Source of the DNA: Krasilnikovozyma curviuscula
Lineage: Eukaryota > Basidiomycota > Tremellomycetes > Cystofilobasidiales > Mrakiaceae
Assembly (NCBI GenBank): GCA_014825775.1
Contig: MVAQ01000343.1
Span: forward strand, 1-15,484
Direction of reading: 5' to 3'
DNA length: 15,484 nt
Shown here: positions 1-10,200 of the stretch, piece after piece
Numbering within the stretch: the first letter of the stretch is position 1
How the letters are laid out: each line of letters starts with the position of its first letter
The notes under the pieces: generated by a model
Told to the model about the DNA's origin: nothing
Databases searched by the model: none
Seen by the model: the letters and a program-made list of their open reading frames with translations, nothing else
Position numbers and translations under genes: made by a program

Positions 1-524
1 CTAGAATCTCTTTGCGTGCCCTTATTGTCCGTAGATGACGATGGTCCCTATAGTATCTTTGATTTCTTTCTTTCTTTCGGCTTCTCACTTATGTGTGTGT
101 GTGTGTGTATGTCTTGCTTTTCTTGCTTTCATTTTTTGCTCTCTTCTTTTTCCAGTTAACATTTGTGCCTGCTATGTTTTCTTATTTAATGAATAAGCAG
201 CGCTTCTGCCCTTGTTGATGCAAGATTGCTAGAGTACTAGAAGGTAGGGTGCAAACGGTATTAATAGTTCAGACGCTATTATCGCAACCTTCCCACTGAT
301 AAATAAATGTCCATCATCAAGACTCGTGTCAAAACACGTCCGTAAATCTGACACTGCGAGCTGGTCAGTCGCGTTTCCAAACGACTCTGTTTTTTCGAGC
401 GGCCACCACCCGGCTAAACTGCCGTCTCCCAAGCTGCGAACGTTCACTCACGAAATTTTGCATTATCTCAGCCATTACAGGTATCGATCTTCACAGGGAA
501 GCCAGTTTGAACAGCTCCTGCTCA
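1..524. other. Upstream region of the DUF3605 gene
   Basis: No gene is recognised here. The first 230 bases are T-rich and contain a short TG dinucleotide run at 92-109. Bases 250-524 are more mixed and lead to the proposed ATG at 525, so they probably hold the promoter and 5' leader of the DUF3605 gene. Short open frames on both strands (for example 229-447 minus and 326-577 plus) have no family motif and are not supported as genes. Confidence 0.5.
92..109. repeat. TG dinucleotide microsatellite
   Basis: About nine TG units in a row, inside a pyrimidine-rich intergenic stretch. A simple repeat with no visible coding role. Confidence 0.85.
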
Positions 525-1736
525 ATGATAGCTCCAGCACCCTTATCAGACGACGCTCTAGGTTTCTCGTGGTCTGAACTCATGTCCATCATTGGTATGC
601 GCCATCTTTGGAAAGTAATCCAGCGATTCTAATGACCGACGTAGTTCCTGCTTCGCTATAGGGAATTATCAACTGGGGAGGTTGAGAAGGAGACCTACAG
701 ATCTGTCCAAGTACGTTGCCTTTCAAGCTGTGATAGCACGAGAACATGGCACCGTCGAAACCTACAGTGAGTTTCGGTTGCCCGTCTTTCCTTTTGTCGC
801 GCTGTTGGGGATGATGAATCGCGCTACTGATCCTCCTCTTGGACCACTTACCTGCAGTGCTGAAGCAACTCGAATGGCAGACGCCTTTGCCATCTCGGTC
901 AGCATCTCCAGTGCCTACAGACGTCGATGATGGAGCAAACGAAGGAGATAGCAGTTTTAGCTCACTATCTGGTGAGGATCCGTCCATAGTGATGGGGTGG
1001 GAGGAGATTCCTGAAGATGGAGCAGATTTGGGAACGTGGTTCACTCACGATCTGGAAGAGAAGACCCAATGGAAGTTGAGGCCAAATGGTGAGTACGACC
1101 AGAAGCACACAAGCGGCGTAGTTGCGGTCGGAATGATGGGAGGGTTATATCGTACTACACTAGGTGTGATGGTAATGAGGTTCATCCCTGGGTGAATGGA
1201 GAGGGCTCAGGATGAGGATGGGACTTGCAGATGTGTTACTGTCATGGATTCTAATTGGTGGCGTGGCTACTGACCCCCAAACCCCGGTTACTCATTCATT
1301 CAGACTGGCCATACGCTCTCCCACTAGACGTCACTCATCAGGTCTGCTGGGTTGCTATGCCAGTCATCCACCCTTCCCTCATACCGAAGACCTACTCTTC
1401 AGCCACTCGAGCGAAGGCTTGGACACACTTACGGACGAGAGGTCTGACAGGGCTCAGCGGGTGTTCGTCTGATGAAGTAGAGCCTATATCAGACGATGAT
1501 GATGTCGTGAATGCAGTGAAAGAAGCTGGAAACGAGATTGCTACATTCGTTGCGAAGCATTATCACCCTTCCAAATTCGAATGCCTTTGGGTGAGTCTCT
1601 ACTTTGGCTGTCCTTTCTCTTACCCTTTGTTGTTTACAAAACCCCCCCGTTATGTCAGTTTGCCAATCCTCCGGTCTACCAATCACTTCCATCTCTTGCC
1701 CACTTCCACATTCTCGTCAAGCCTAAACAAAGGTGA
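525..1736 (+). CDS. DUF3605 family protein (five exons)
   Basis: Exons 525-594, 662-766, 858-1088, 1304-1590 and 1659-1736 join to 256 residues. All four introns have GT donors and AG acceptors. The product shows the fungal DUF3605 (PF12239) signatures in order: FSWSELMSII near residue 14; a Leu/Arg-rich segment ending DLSKY and the GTVETYMLKQLEW stretch near residues 52-65; DWPYALPLDVTHQVCW near 136-151; and the C-terminal LWFANPPVYQSLPSLAHFHI block. An acidic low-complexity insert lies near residues 75-110. The start is the first in-frame ATG, 15 residues before FSW. Biochemical function is unknown; some relatives carry the label N-acetylglucosamine-induced protein, which says little about activity. 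The third intron is 215 bases, about three times the others, and splits the DWPY motif. Confidence is high for the family and good for the exons. Confidence 0.88.
1089..1303 (+). other. Long intron 3 of the DUF3605 gene
   Basis: Donor GTGAGT at 1089 and acceptor ATTCAG ending at 1303, with a CTGAC branch site at 1270-1274. This junction alone restores the frame and builds the Asp of DWPY from both exons (G plus AC). A second good acceptor, CTTGCAG ending at 1230, would enter another frame that stops at 1472. Confidence 0.8.
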
Positions 1737-1897
1737 CAACAGCCCTTTCGACATTCCAACCCTCACCACAACAATCAAGTCATCTTTGCTCTTGAGATCG
1801 TCACGAATAGAAAATGAGGACATACTATACCCTGTTCATAGAATCTGTTTCATAGAACGGCTGCCTGTCTGCCTGATCTGTTTCAATTCAATTCTAG

Positions 1898-1919
1898 TTT
1901 TTTTTTTTTCTCTCTCTCT
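1898..1919. repeat. T run followed by CT microsatellite
   Basis: Twelve T followed by five CT units, about 160 bases after the stop of the DUF3605 gene. A low-complexity tract with no visible coding role. Confidence 0.85.
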
Positions 1920-2251
1920 GATTTTGCTCCTCTTCCTTATTCAACTCTGGTTCTTGTAACGTTCTTGTAACATTTTCCCTTACACGCTGAACATGGATAT
2001 ACGTCTTGCGCTATGTATTCAAAGCACCAGCGCAATGAAAGGTTTACCCTCTTCGGTAATTGCCCTTGGAAATCCACTTCAATACGATTCATCGCGTGAA
2101 AATGAATAAATGAAACTTAATGAAATGCCATTGTTACCCTTTTGCATCAATTAGATTTCCTTCTACTCTTCAGCAGGTCGGCAGCGAGGTGTAACGCCTA
2201 ACGTCAATAGTTGCCTTCAAGATCGAATCCAAAATTCTCTCTCACCAATCT

Positions 2252-2319
2252 GTAAGTGTCAAAATCAGTATTAGTGGTTGTGTTGAGATCGTACTGAGAC
2301 TCCTGTTCACTGCAACCAG
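2252..2319 (+). other. Probable 5' UTR intron of the membrane-protein gene
   Basis: GTAAGT donor at 2252, TACTGAG branch-like sequence near 2292 and CCAG acceptor ending at 2319. Its 68 bases match the coding introns in the window, and it lies 29 bases before the ATG at 2349. Inferred from signals only. Confidence 0.5.
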
Positions 2320-2348
2320 CCTTTCATCCGCTGCCGTGCAAGTTTAGC

Positions 2349-3134
2349 ATGGAGTACATACCCACCGAACAAATCAAGGCCTATCTCCTCTCCACTCTAT
2401 CGAACAACAGCCAGCTCATAATAGGGATCACTTCAGCCTTAGTCTTGCTATGGTCCATGAGGCTAGCAATCCGGATGGCCATTCGCACAGTATTCCTCCT
2501 CTTCAAACTTGGTGGGATAGCTCTGGTGCTTGGGTTGGGACTGAGTCTATGGCAGTCGAATGGCGATTTGAGCTCAATCAGCTCGGCAGTCAGTTTGTTG
2601 AAGGGCCCTGTGGGTAGTATCTGGAATGGCATCATGGCTGCACAGGCGGAAAACCGGTCGGCTGCAGGAAGTTCACTGAAGAGAGCCAGAGGCTCGAAGA
2701 AGAGTACAAATTCGAAATCGGCGACCGACATGTTTGGTGATTGGATCAAGGATCACGTTGGTTCTTCACAGAAGTCCAGCTCGTCGTCTAACAAGAAACG
2801 GTACAACACTCGATCTCAAACAAAACAACAACAGCAACATCAACAAACTGGAGACACTATTCTGGATAAAATTCCACTGCTATTTGAAAATGGCGAGACT
2901 GCAGAAGTGGTGAAGAATTTCGTGGAGAAGGTTGCGTATGTCGCGAAGGATTTTACGGGAGGGGGGGCTGAAGATGAGCAGAAGGAGGGTGGTAGCTCTT
3001 TCAACTCGTTCATCGGTAGTCAAATCGGTAATCAAGTGAAAAACATGTTTGGGAAGGTGGTTAAAGATCTTTGGGATCGTGAAGATGATGGGAATGAAGG
3101 AAAGAAGAGTCATGGCGGGACAAAGAGGAGGTAA
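2349..3134 (+). CDS. Two-pass membrane protein with basic tail, possibly Apq12-like
   Basis: An uninterrupted ATG-to-TAA frame of 261 residues. Residues about 23-37 and 47-68 are hydrophobic and likely span the membrane. Between them lies a short basic amphipathic stretch (RLAIRMAIR). The remaining 190 residues are polar: Ser/Lys-rich near 105-150, a Gln run near 160-166, two predicted helical segments near 170-195 and 215-240, and a Lys/Arg-rich end. Two closely spaced membrane segments joined by a basic amphipathic loop near the N-terminus recall Apq12, the fungal nuclear-envelope/ER protein involved in pore assembly and lipid homeostasis, but known Apq12 is much shorter and no diagnostic residue was verified. 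The ORF is the only good gene in this stretch, uses the first in-frame ATG and follows a likely 5' UTR intron. The function is an inference of low confidence; an unassigned membrane protein is the safe reading. Confidence 0.78.
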   Translation: MEYIPTEQIKAYLLSTLSNNSQLIIGITSALVLLWSMRLAIRMAIRTVFLLFKLGGIALVLGLGLSLWQSNGDLSSISSAVSLLKGPVGSIWNGIMAAQAENRSAAGSSLKRARGSKKSTNSKSATDMFGDWIKDHVGSSQKSSSSSNKKRYNTRSQTKQQQQHQQTGDTILDKIPLLFENGETAEVVKNFVEKVAYVAKDFTGGGAEDEQKEGGSSFNSFIGSQIGNQVKNMFGKVVKDLWDREDDGNEGKKSHGGTKRR

Positions 3135-3793
3135 AGCTACTGGCAGTAAGTTCCTCCAGGTCGATTCCAACCTGCTAAATGGTAAACTTACCGCGAATTT
3201 GCTTTGCTAGCGCAGATGATGCTGCCTTATCGCGACAGAGCGGTTGGTGCTGGTTTGAGCGCGTACCGTTGAGCCCGTGAGAGGTTAGCCTTGTTCTAAA
3301 CCACCACTTTAGAGATCACTAAAATTGGCAGTATTGTTTTCTGCACTTTGCCATCGAAGCTTTGTACTTCTGGTGCCTTCTCTTGGCCTGCCATCTGCGT
3401 GCAGGACGGTATCGACGCTCCTGGTATAAATGTGATATTACTATTGTTGTCAAAGTGGAATATGATTGTGCTCTTGTTTCTGTTTTATTTTGAACCGTAT
3501 TGGTCGACCTTCTGGTTTTATTCATTTTTTATCACAATACTTGCGTGACGTGCCAGAAGAGCCACACGCTTGAACGAAAGCTTAACAGCTAACTAGCATC
3601 GAATGAGCCCTGTGGTATCCTTGTAGCTTTCTCTCTCACGTTCTGGAAACCCATAAAGTAGTCTGTCAAGCCTAGGGAAGGTCAGTTCTAGGATTTGTGC
3701 AGCTCAAATGACCTATGGGAGACACGACCTGACGATTTTCCCGTGCCACCTGTGGTTTTTATACCTTCCCTCTGCAGGTTTGACTCAAAAGCA
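3135..3793. other. Intergenic region and 5' leader of the Sds3-like gene
   Basis: About 660 bases with no recognisable gene. The AT-rich part near 3420-3545 probably ends the preceding transcript. A likely 5' UTR intron of the Sds3-like gene lies at 3681-3777. Short open frames on both strands (3319-3525 minus, 3348-3548 plus) lack family motifs. Confidence 0.5.
3681..3777 (+). other. Probable 5' UTR intron of the Sds3-like gene
   Basis: Donor GTCAGT at 3681, CTGAC branch site at 3729-3733 and CTCTGCAG acceptor ending at 3777. It lies 16 bases before the ATG at 3794. GTCAGT is also the donor in other introns of this window. Removing it explains why the coding frame seems to extend upstream only from a TTG codon. 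Inferred from signals. Confidence 0.5.
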
Positions 3794-6384
3794 ATGCCCC
3801 CACGTAGTTCCACAGGTAGTAGTAGCTCTTCCAATACGGAACGAGCTTTCAGTCAGCAGAACCAGCAGAATGGAGCTTCGACTTCCACCACACCAGCAGC
3901 CGAAGCGGCTACAGCTGAAGATTCGGACCTCTCGAGCTTAGAAGGCTCAGACGACGATACCGAGGAGGAAGAAGTTGCGGTGGCATCAGGACCAGGTCAG
4001 CGTCGAGGTCGAACCACCACAGCTCCTGTTGCTGCACCCAGGTCCCTCTCATCCGCCCTCTCGCCAGTCAATTCGACCGCCTCAACCTCTTTGACTGAAC
4101 CCTTACCTTCAAACCAGTCTTCACCACTTTCGAGGTCACCAGATGATGAGGAAGAAGAGGAACTAGATGAAGGAGCTGAGGGTTCAGGTGGAACTGTTCA
4201 AGACGACGAGGAAGAAGGAGACGAGGAGGATGAGGAAGAAGAGCCGTCAGCAAAAAACGAATCTACAGCCAAGCTGTCTTATCGAGGGTCTTCATCAAAG
4301 AAACAACAAGCTCCATCAGACAACTTAATGGACACCAAAATGGACGGTGTTGAAAATATCAGCCCTGAAAAATTAGCAGCAGACGCGGAGGAGGAAGAGG
4401 CTACCGGCGAAAGCGACGAAATTGTTGGAGCTATATCGACATCAAATGCAACATCCGATAAACAGCAACGTAATGGAACTCATGTCAATAGCTCCGACAA
4501 GAAAACATTGGTCTCTGGAATGATGGAAGTTGAACAGTCTGAGCCACATGGCGAAGAATCGCAAGACGAAGAGGAAGATGAGGAAGCTGAGGACAACGAA
4601 GGAGAAGAGGGTGAAAAGGCTGCTCTATTTTCTGGTTTGAATGGACGCAGCGCTAGTGCTGATGGCTCTGGTTCCGAAGGTGAAGAAAACGTGAACGGCC
4701 CAGAGGGTGGAGAGCTCGAAGACGAGCAGGAAGAAGAGGCGGGTTCGGACGACGACCATGATGTGCACGAAGGAGTGACGAGTACGTCTTCTTTTTTTAC
4801 TGGATTACCCTTCTAGTTTTGCTAGATTCCTGCTAATTCTCTGGTCGCGTGTCATTTTTAGTCGAAAGCACCGACCACGCTGCACAACTCACTGCCCGGC
4901 GAATGGCTGCTATGGCAGCCTTGACCAAAATTGAAATCGCTTTTGCTCAGTTCAGAGACCAGATCTTCAACGAACGAATGGAAGAATGTGCTATCGAGGA
5001 GGAGAAACTACTTAATGGTCAGTCAAAGCTCAAACGCGTTAATGTTTCTCTATCTAATAACTCCTCTGCTCTGTCTTCATAGGTACTCACCCACATCTGA
5101 AAACCTATCAATCCCTTTTGGCTGATAGGAAGCATCTAGATCAAACTACAGCATCAAGGCGTCAAGAACAGATGCAGACTGAGATTGAAAGAGTGAGGAA
5201 AGCTGATACTGAGTGTATATGGCAGCTCTGGAAGACTGGAAGAGAGCATCTGCAGAAGGAAATGATGGGCGAGGTCATGAGAAAACGAAGGAGGGTTGAT
5301 CGAGAAAAACGAGAAGTCGAGGGCGTCGGTCGTTCAGGTGAGCTTGCATGAAAGCAAATTATGATGTATTCTTCAATAACCTCTCTTCTTCCCCTCGATT
5401 ACAGTAAAACCGAAGATTGAACTCAAAGCAGCGGTACACTACAACGCGCTTCCATCCACGTCCAAGCGACCGTACCATCTACAGCCTGCGGCGTCACTAC
5501 TCACCGCCCAACCACCCATCTTTGATTTCCAGAAACCTCCTCTTGCCAACGGTCAGGCACACGAGCCAGACTATGAACGAGAAGTTTGGGGTCCTCAACC
5601 ATACGCCGCTCTGAGCAGGTTGGATGATCGGCTCAGAAATATGGATCTGGAGCTACTGAATGCCAACTCTCAACAACAACAGATGCAACAGCGAAGCATG
5701 GGATTTAGACCGTTTGAGCCTCCGCATCCATCTACGAGCTCGATGCAGACCGGCGGTGGGTACGCCAATTCATCCAAGATTGGCAACGTCGGCATGGGTG
5801 GCTTTGTCGGTAATCCAAGATCGACCCAGTCGGCTCAGTTCTCCAACAACGACATCATTGGCCACCATCATCAACAACAACCTCAGCATCATCACCACCA
5901 TCACCACCACCACCACCAACCCCAGCAACACTTGTCGCACCAACACCGCCCCCAACACCAACAGTCATCCATCACACAATCGCACCAGCAGCACCAACAG
6001 TCTTCCTCGATCTTCCACAATTCACGACCTCGTCCTCCAGCCCCACAACAACAGCAGCAGCAGACGCACCTCGTAAACCCCTTCGCACCTTTCGATGTGA
6101 ACCCGTCGTCGCACCACACAAACAGCAACCAACAGCAGCAGCTGGCCCCTCCGCAGCCATCATCAGCGCCAACGACGATCGGTGCGACCGTGGGCATCAA
6201 CTTGGGCAAGCGTCTTGAGGATCTTGGGAAGCCTACTAGCAACGCCAATGCAAGTCTCGGTGGACCACCCCCACCGCCGCAGTCTGGAACGGCGTTGGGA
6301 CCATATGGGTTTCCCCCCTTTGGAGCGGCGTCCACTGGTACGAGTGGGAAGTATGGGCTGGGCATTGGGGGTGGGTTGAAGTAA
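3794..6384 (+). CDS. Sds3/Dep1-like subunit of an Rpd3L-type histone deacetylase complex (four exons)
   Basis: Exons 3794-4781, 4862-5017, 5083-5337 and 5405-6384 give 792 residues. Residues 1-329 are disordered, Ser/Thr-rich and strongly acidic, with long Asp/Glu runs. Residues about 333-460 form the Sds3-like domain (PF08598): a helical segment ALTKIEIAFAQFRDQIFNER, then a GTHPHL motif at about 382-387 built across an intron, then a long charged coiled coil. Sds3, Dep1 and BRMS1 proteins with this domain scaffold the Sin3/Rpd3 (class I) deacetylase complex in the nucleus. The acidic N-terminus and the KIEIAFA motif look closer to Dep1 than to Sds3, but orthology cannot be fixed here. The C-terminal 250 residues are Gln-, His- and Pro-rich with ten His in a row at 628-637. 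All three introns are phase 1. The start is the first in-frame ATG; an upstream TTG extension lies in the leader. Confidence 0.92.
5887..5916 (+). repeat. CAC/CAT run coding ten histidines
   Basis: Ten consecutive CAT/CAC codons in the disordered tail of the Sds3-like protein, inside a wider CA-rich tract (about 5860-6155) coding Gln, His and Pro. It is imperfect at the base level, so expansion is possible but buffered. Confidence 0.9.
6042..6064 (+). repeat. CAA/CAG glutamine-coding run
   Basis: Consecutive CAA and CAG codons coding about seven glutamines in the tail of the Sds3-like protein. A typical trinucleotide microsatellite. Confidence 0.8.
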
Positions 6385-7293
6385 GAAGTTAGGTCGAGGG
6401 TTTCGGAAGGTGAAAGATAGCATCTTTCATAATACAAAGAATGTTGTTTTCTTATAAGCTCAAAATTTAGAATGCATCATGTTTTTTCTCAAGGCTTCAG
6501 GAGTAAATACGGAGAAAGCTAGGAGACGATGTAATTCGCAGCTATCAACTTGATTGAACTCGGTCTCACCGCTAGCAACGTGCACATGATGTCCTTCCAG
6601 AAGTTTTAAGCGGGAATGCAAGATGCAATGATTTCTGAACAGTTCTTCAGATTCCTCTCGTAAGTCAAGCAGGAGTCATAAAAGAGGAAGAAGAAATGTG
6701 AGACACGACCATCTGGATCAGACAAATCAAAGAGGTGAGCCTGAAAGCGACAAAGGCTTGTCCCTCGGTTAGCAAGAAGGGCAGTACAGTATTTGCTACC
6801 ATTGATTGATGTTGAGCAATAAAGCCACTCTTTGAGAGACAGGGAGGCGTAGGTGATCTGTGAGGCGACGGCTTTTATTCGCCTTCGGGAAACACGTCCA
6901 CTCGGTTGGCCTATCATTCTGTTGTTTTGAGTCACTGCAGGGTGATCAGATAAGGTCAAGGAAGAAGGACGTTTTGTGCGTGCGGGGCCGAACAGGGTTG
7001 AAACGAATGAGCTACTTCTTATTCCACAACAAATTGAGACAGACGGGAAGAGACAGTTTCTGGAATCTTATCCTAGAATCAGAGGGAGATGATATATGCT
7101 CTTCCACCTGGTTGCGAGAATTCTCCGTGAGCTCATGAGATTGCTGTTCTCAGTCTCAGCTTGCGATGGGGAGCGGAGCGATGCTGGAGCAGACATATTT
7201 ATAAGCAGAACCAGCTGTTTGGTCTGCTATTGAATACCTAACTATACAAAACAGGAAATTTAACACTGAAACACTTGTAAAATAGAATTTGGG
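6385..7293. other. Convergent intergenic region between genes 3 and 4
   Basis: About 0.9 kb between two 3' ends, long for this compact arrangement. No open frame with a family motif, tRNA or rRNA is seen on either strand. The bases just after 6384 and just before 7294 should hold the two 3' UTRs. A TATAAATA sequence on the minus strand at 7203-7196 is the only promoter-like element. The rest is unassigned. Confidence 0.5.
7196..7203 (-). promoter_or_regulatory. TATA-like element in the convergent intergenic region
   Basis: TATAAATA read on the minus strand. It sits between two gene 3' ends, where no promoter is needed for the annotated genes. It could start a short non-coding or antisense transcript toward gene 3, or be chance. 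Low confidence. Confidence 0.25.
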
Positions 7294-10200
7294 TCACGAC
7301 AGAACGTATACGTTCATCGCGTACGACCCACCGCAGGTGGCCGAGCTCGAGCCTCCACAAGGCATGTTGCAGTTGTTTGAGGAGGTAGCAGACGAGCTGA
7401 TGACATTGTCGCAGAAGCACTGGTGACCGTATTCGACTGAAAAAAAGGAGGAAGAGCGCAAGTCAGTAAGATAAAACAAAACAAAAAACCAAAGAAAAGC
7501 GATGGAGGCGAGCTACTCACGTCCAGCGTAAGAGTATCCCTGAGCTTGACATCCAGCGGTACACATATCAGGTGTCATGTTATCGTCGTAGAAGTAGTAA
7601 GCTGCCAATGTTCTGGTCGCACCGTCCGTCATGCAGGCCGCATCCGAGGATGGTGACCAGGCTGGCTGGTAAGTCGCGATGGAAAGACTCCAGACTCCAC
7701 CACAGGTCTCGAGACTATTTCCGGTACACGACTGGGTGCAGCTGGTGCTCATTGCTCCGTTACCAGCTTGATAAGAGTCGTCACAGTGACACTCGTTCCC
7801 AGCTTCGGTGCCTGCGATGCTGTAGCCGTAAGAGCGGCAGAAGGCGCTGCAAGCCTCGATCGTCATGCTGCTACTAGAGAAGCCTACGCAGTGAAGAAAT
7901 TATGGGTCAGTTTTGGCACTATAGAAGCAGTTTGAAAGAGTAGAGACTCACTGGCACCGTCCAGAACACGGTCAGAAGAGTCCACGAGACAGGTTCCAGT
8001 TGAGACGTAAGATCCAAAGCTCATTGAAGATGGTGTAGCTTGAGAGGTCGAGCTTGCCGCATTGTAAGTGCTATAGGAGAGGGCGTAGTAGCCACCACAG
8101 ACCTCGCCGTCTGAAGAGCCAACACAGAGGGCTGAGCAGCTGGAGGATGGCACTGGAGCTCCACCGTTGCTGATGGAGTTTCCACAGAAGCACTGGTTCG
8201 AGTCTTCTGTACCAGCCATGTTGTATCCGTAAGCAAGACAAGTTGCTTGGCAGCTGATGGTGAGAAGAGCAGACAAGTTAGCACCATATTATGGTCGCGA
8301 CAAAGACAGAAAGATTTACAGGTCGTTGGTCATGCTGCTCGAGCTGAAAGTATACCCAGTCAAAGACCGGGCATTTGAATCGGAGAGACAGGTAGTCGAG
8401 CTCCAACCTGCTGAGGTCGAAGAGGGGGCAGCGGCGCTAGCTGTGCTGGTCGCTGAGGTAGACGAAGAGGTTGGAACAGCTGAGCTTGAGGTTGAGAAGG
8501 AAGCAGTTGATGAGATGATAGAGCTCATGACTGAAGTTGAAGAGGCAGAGCTGGAAGCTGAAGAGGTCAAACCAGCGGCGCTTGACGAGGAACTGGATAG
8601 AGAGGTGGATGACACTTTGGGGGATACGCTTCCGCTTGAGCTTGAAGCGGCCGAGATGGTAAGAGCTGGAGAGGAGGTCGAGCTAGCTTTGATAGATGAT
8701 GATGATGGTGATGATGATGATGATGACGTTGATGCTGATGCTGATGATGATGATGCTGATGCTGATGATGATGATGCTGATGCTGATGTTTTCTTAATAG
8801 AAGACGATGACGAAGAGGCTTTGACGGAAACAGACGAGGTGGTTTTAGCGGAAGAGCTGGAGCTGATTTTAGCTGCAGATGAGGAGGAGGAGGTCTTGAA
8901 GCTAGAGGAGGAGATCTTGGCGCTAGACGATACTTTGCTGGACGACGAGGAATATATAGCGGATGAGCTCTTGGCGCTAGAGATAGAAGTGCTGGTAGCC
9001 TTTGAAGCGGAGGCGCTGCTTGAAGAAGTGACAGCGGCCGCTGAGCTAGATGCTGACTTTGAGGCCGATGAAGATACAAAAGACGAGCTGGAGGAGGTGG
9101 ATACCGAGTTTGGGACTGAGTTTGGGACTGAGCTACTGGCTGAAGAGGAGGAGGCGGAGGAGGAGGCAGAGAAAGAAGACACCAGCGAGGGAGCAGAGCT
9201 TGTTTTCACTGCAGTGCTGGAAGTGGTAGAAGAGACGACAGTTGAAGTTGGAGCCGCTGAAGAGCTGGAGACAGAGGAAATAACCACAGAAGAGGAAACG
9301 GAAGTGGGAGTGGCACTTGGGATAGAGGCGGAAGGGGATTGAATCGTGTAGTTGCTGATGGAAATTTTGTAGTTACCACCGCAAGTATCGGTGCTAGATC
9401 CACCACAAGCCATGTTACAGCCACCTGAGGTATCGATAGTAGCTCCGTTTGAGATTGAAGAGCCGCAGTAGCATTCTGGTTGAAGCCACAAGTTAGCATT
9501 GAGTCTGAGGTGAGTAGCGAAAGGAGATTAAAAACTCACGTGTGCTCCACTCCGTTCCAGAGAAAGTGTAGCCAAGTCGCTGACATTGAGCTTGGCAGAT
9601 AGCATTAGTCATACCATCGAGCTGATAGTAGTAGCCCGTGAGAGCTCTGGCTTGGGCATCATTGTAACAAACAGTTGAGCCCCAAACTCCGGTGCCGGTG
9701 GGTGTAGGAGCAGCAGAGGTGGTGGTCGGAATTGGCGCCCCCGGAATAAAGTAAGGGGAGGCTGGAACACCTGGAGTAGTGGTGGTATCTGGGAACATGC
9801 AGAGTAAGTATTGGAACGTCGCGTTGAGGAAACCATTGGCTTCTGATCCAAGGGTGAGACCAGAGCTTTTGCTGGGATCGATGATTCCCATCGTTGGGGC
9901 AACGTTGGAGCTAAGACCATGGCAAGAAGTATCCCTGACACCTCTGAAGAGAGTAGAGGAGGTAGCAATGTTGTTGGTGACAGCGGCATTCTGAAATATG
10001 GGGCGATGAAGCATCAGAGGTGGGCGACACCTGGGAAACTCACAGAAAATCAAATACTCACACTCATTCCTGCAACAGCAAGTCCGAAGGACATGTTGGT
10101 GCCTCCAATGGTATTGCTGTACACGTTGACACCGTAAGACATGTCGGTTCCGTCAGACCAAACAGCAGAGCCCATGCCGATACCGATCTTGATCTGTTGT

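Larger units (their letters stand above)
1737..2348. other. Intergenic region between genes 1 and 2
   Basis: It holds a 12-base T run followed by a CT repeat (1898-1919), probably in the 3' region of the DUF3605 gene, and an AT-rich stretch with AATAAA at 2105-2110 that could serve as a polyadenylation signal. The last 100 bases carry a likely 5' UTR intron of the next gene. No further gene is seen. Confidence 0.5.

Noticed and set aside
1255..1959. Long plus-strand open frame running through the end of the DUF3605 gene
   Set aside because: It lacks an ATG, reads through intron 4 and past the real stop. Only 1304-1590 is used, where DUF3605 motifs are seen.
2221..2250. GATCGAATCC resembling a tRNA T-loop
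   Set aside because: No acceptor stem, D-arm or anticodon stem could be fitted around it.
3695..3793. N-terminal extension of the Sds3-like frame
   Set aside because: It begins with TTG, not ATG, and overlaps a likely 5' UTR intron (3681-3777). The ATG at 3794 is the first good start.
5901..6437. Minus-strand open frame rich in Cys, Trp and Gly
   Set aside because: Antisense of the Gln/His/Pro-coding tail of the Sds3-like gene; composition follows from CA-rich repeats and no family is recognised.
6606..6959. 117-codon minus-strand open frame in the convergent spacer
   Set aside because: It starts from TTG, shows no known motif, signal or splice pattern, and its composition looks random.
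8257..9342. 361-codon plus-strand open frame coding a highly acidic Asp/Glu-rich protein
   Set aside because: It is the antisense shadow of the Ser-rich linker: repeated Ser codons on the minus strand read as GA-rich codons on plus. The minus strand has a complete, motif-rich spliced gene here.
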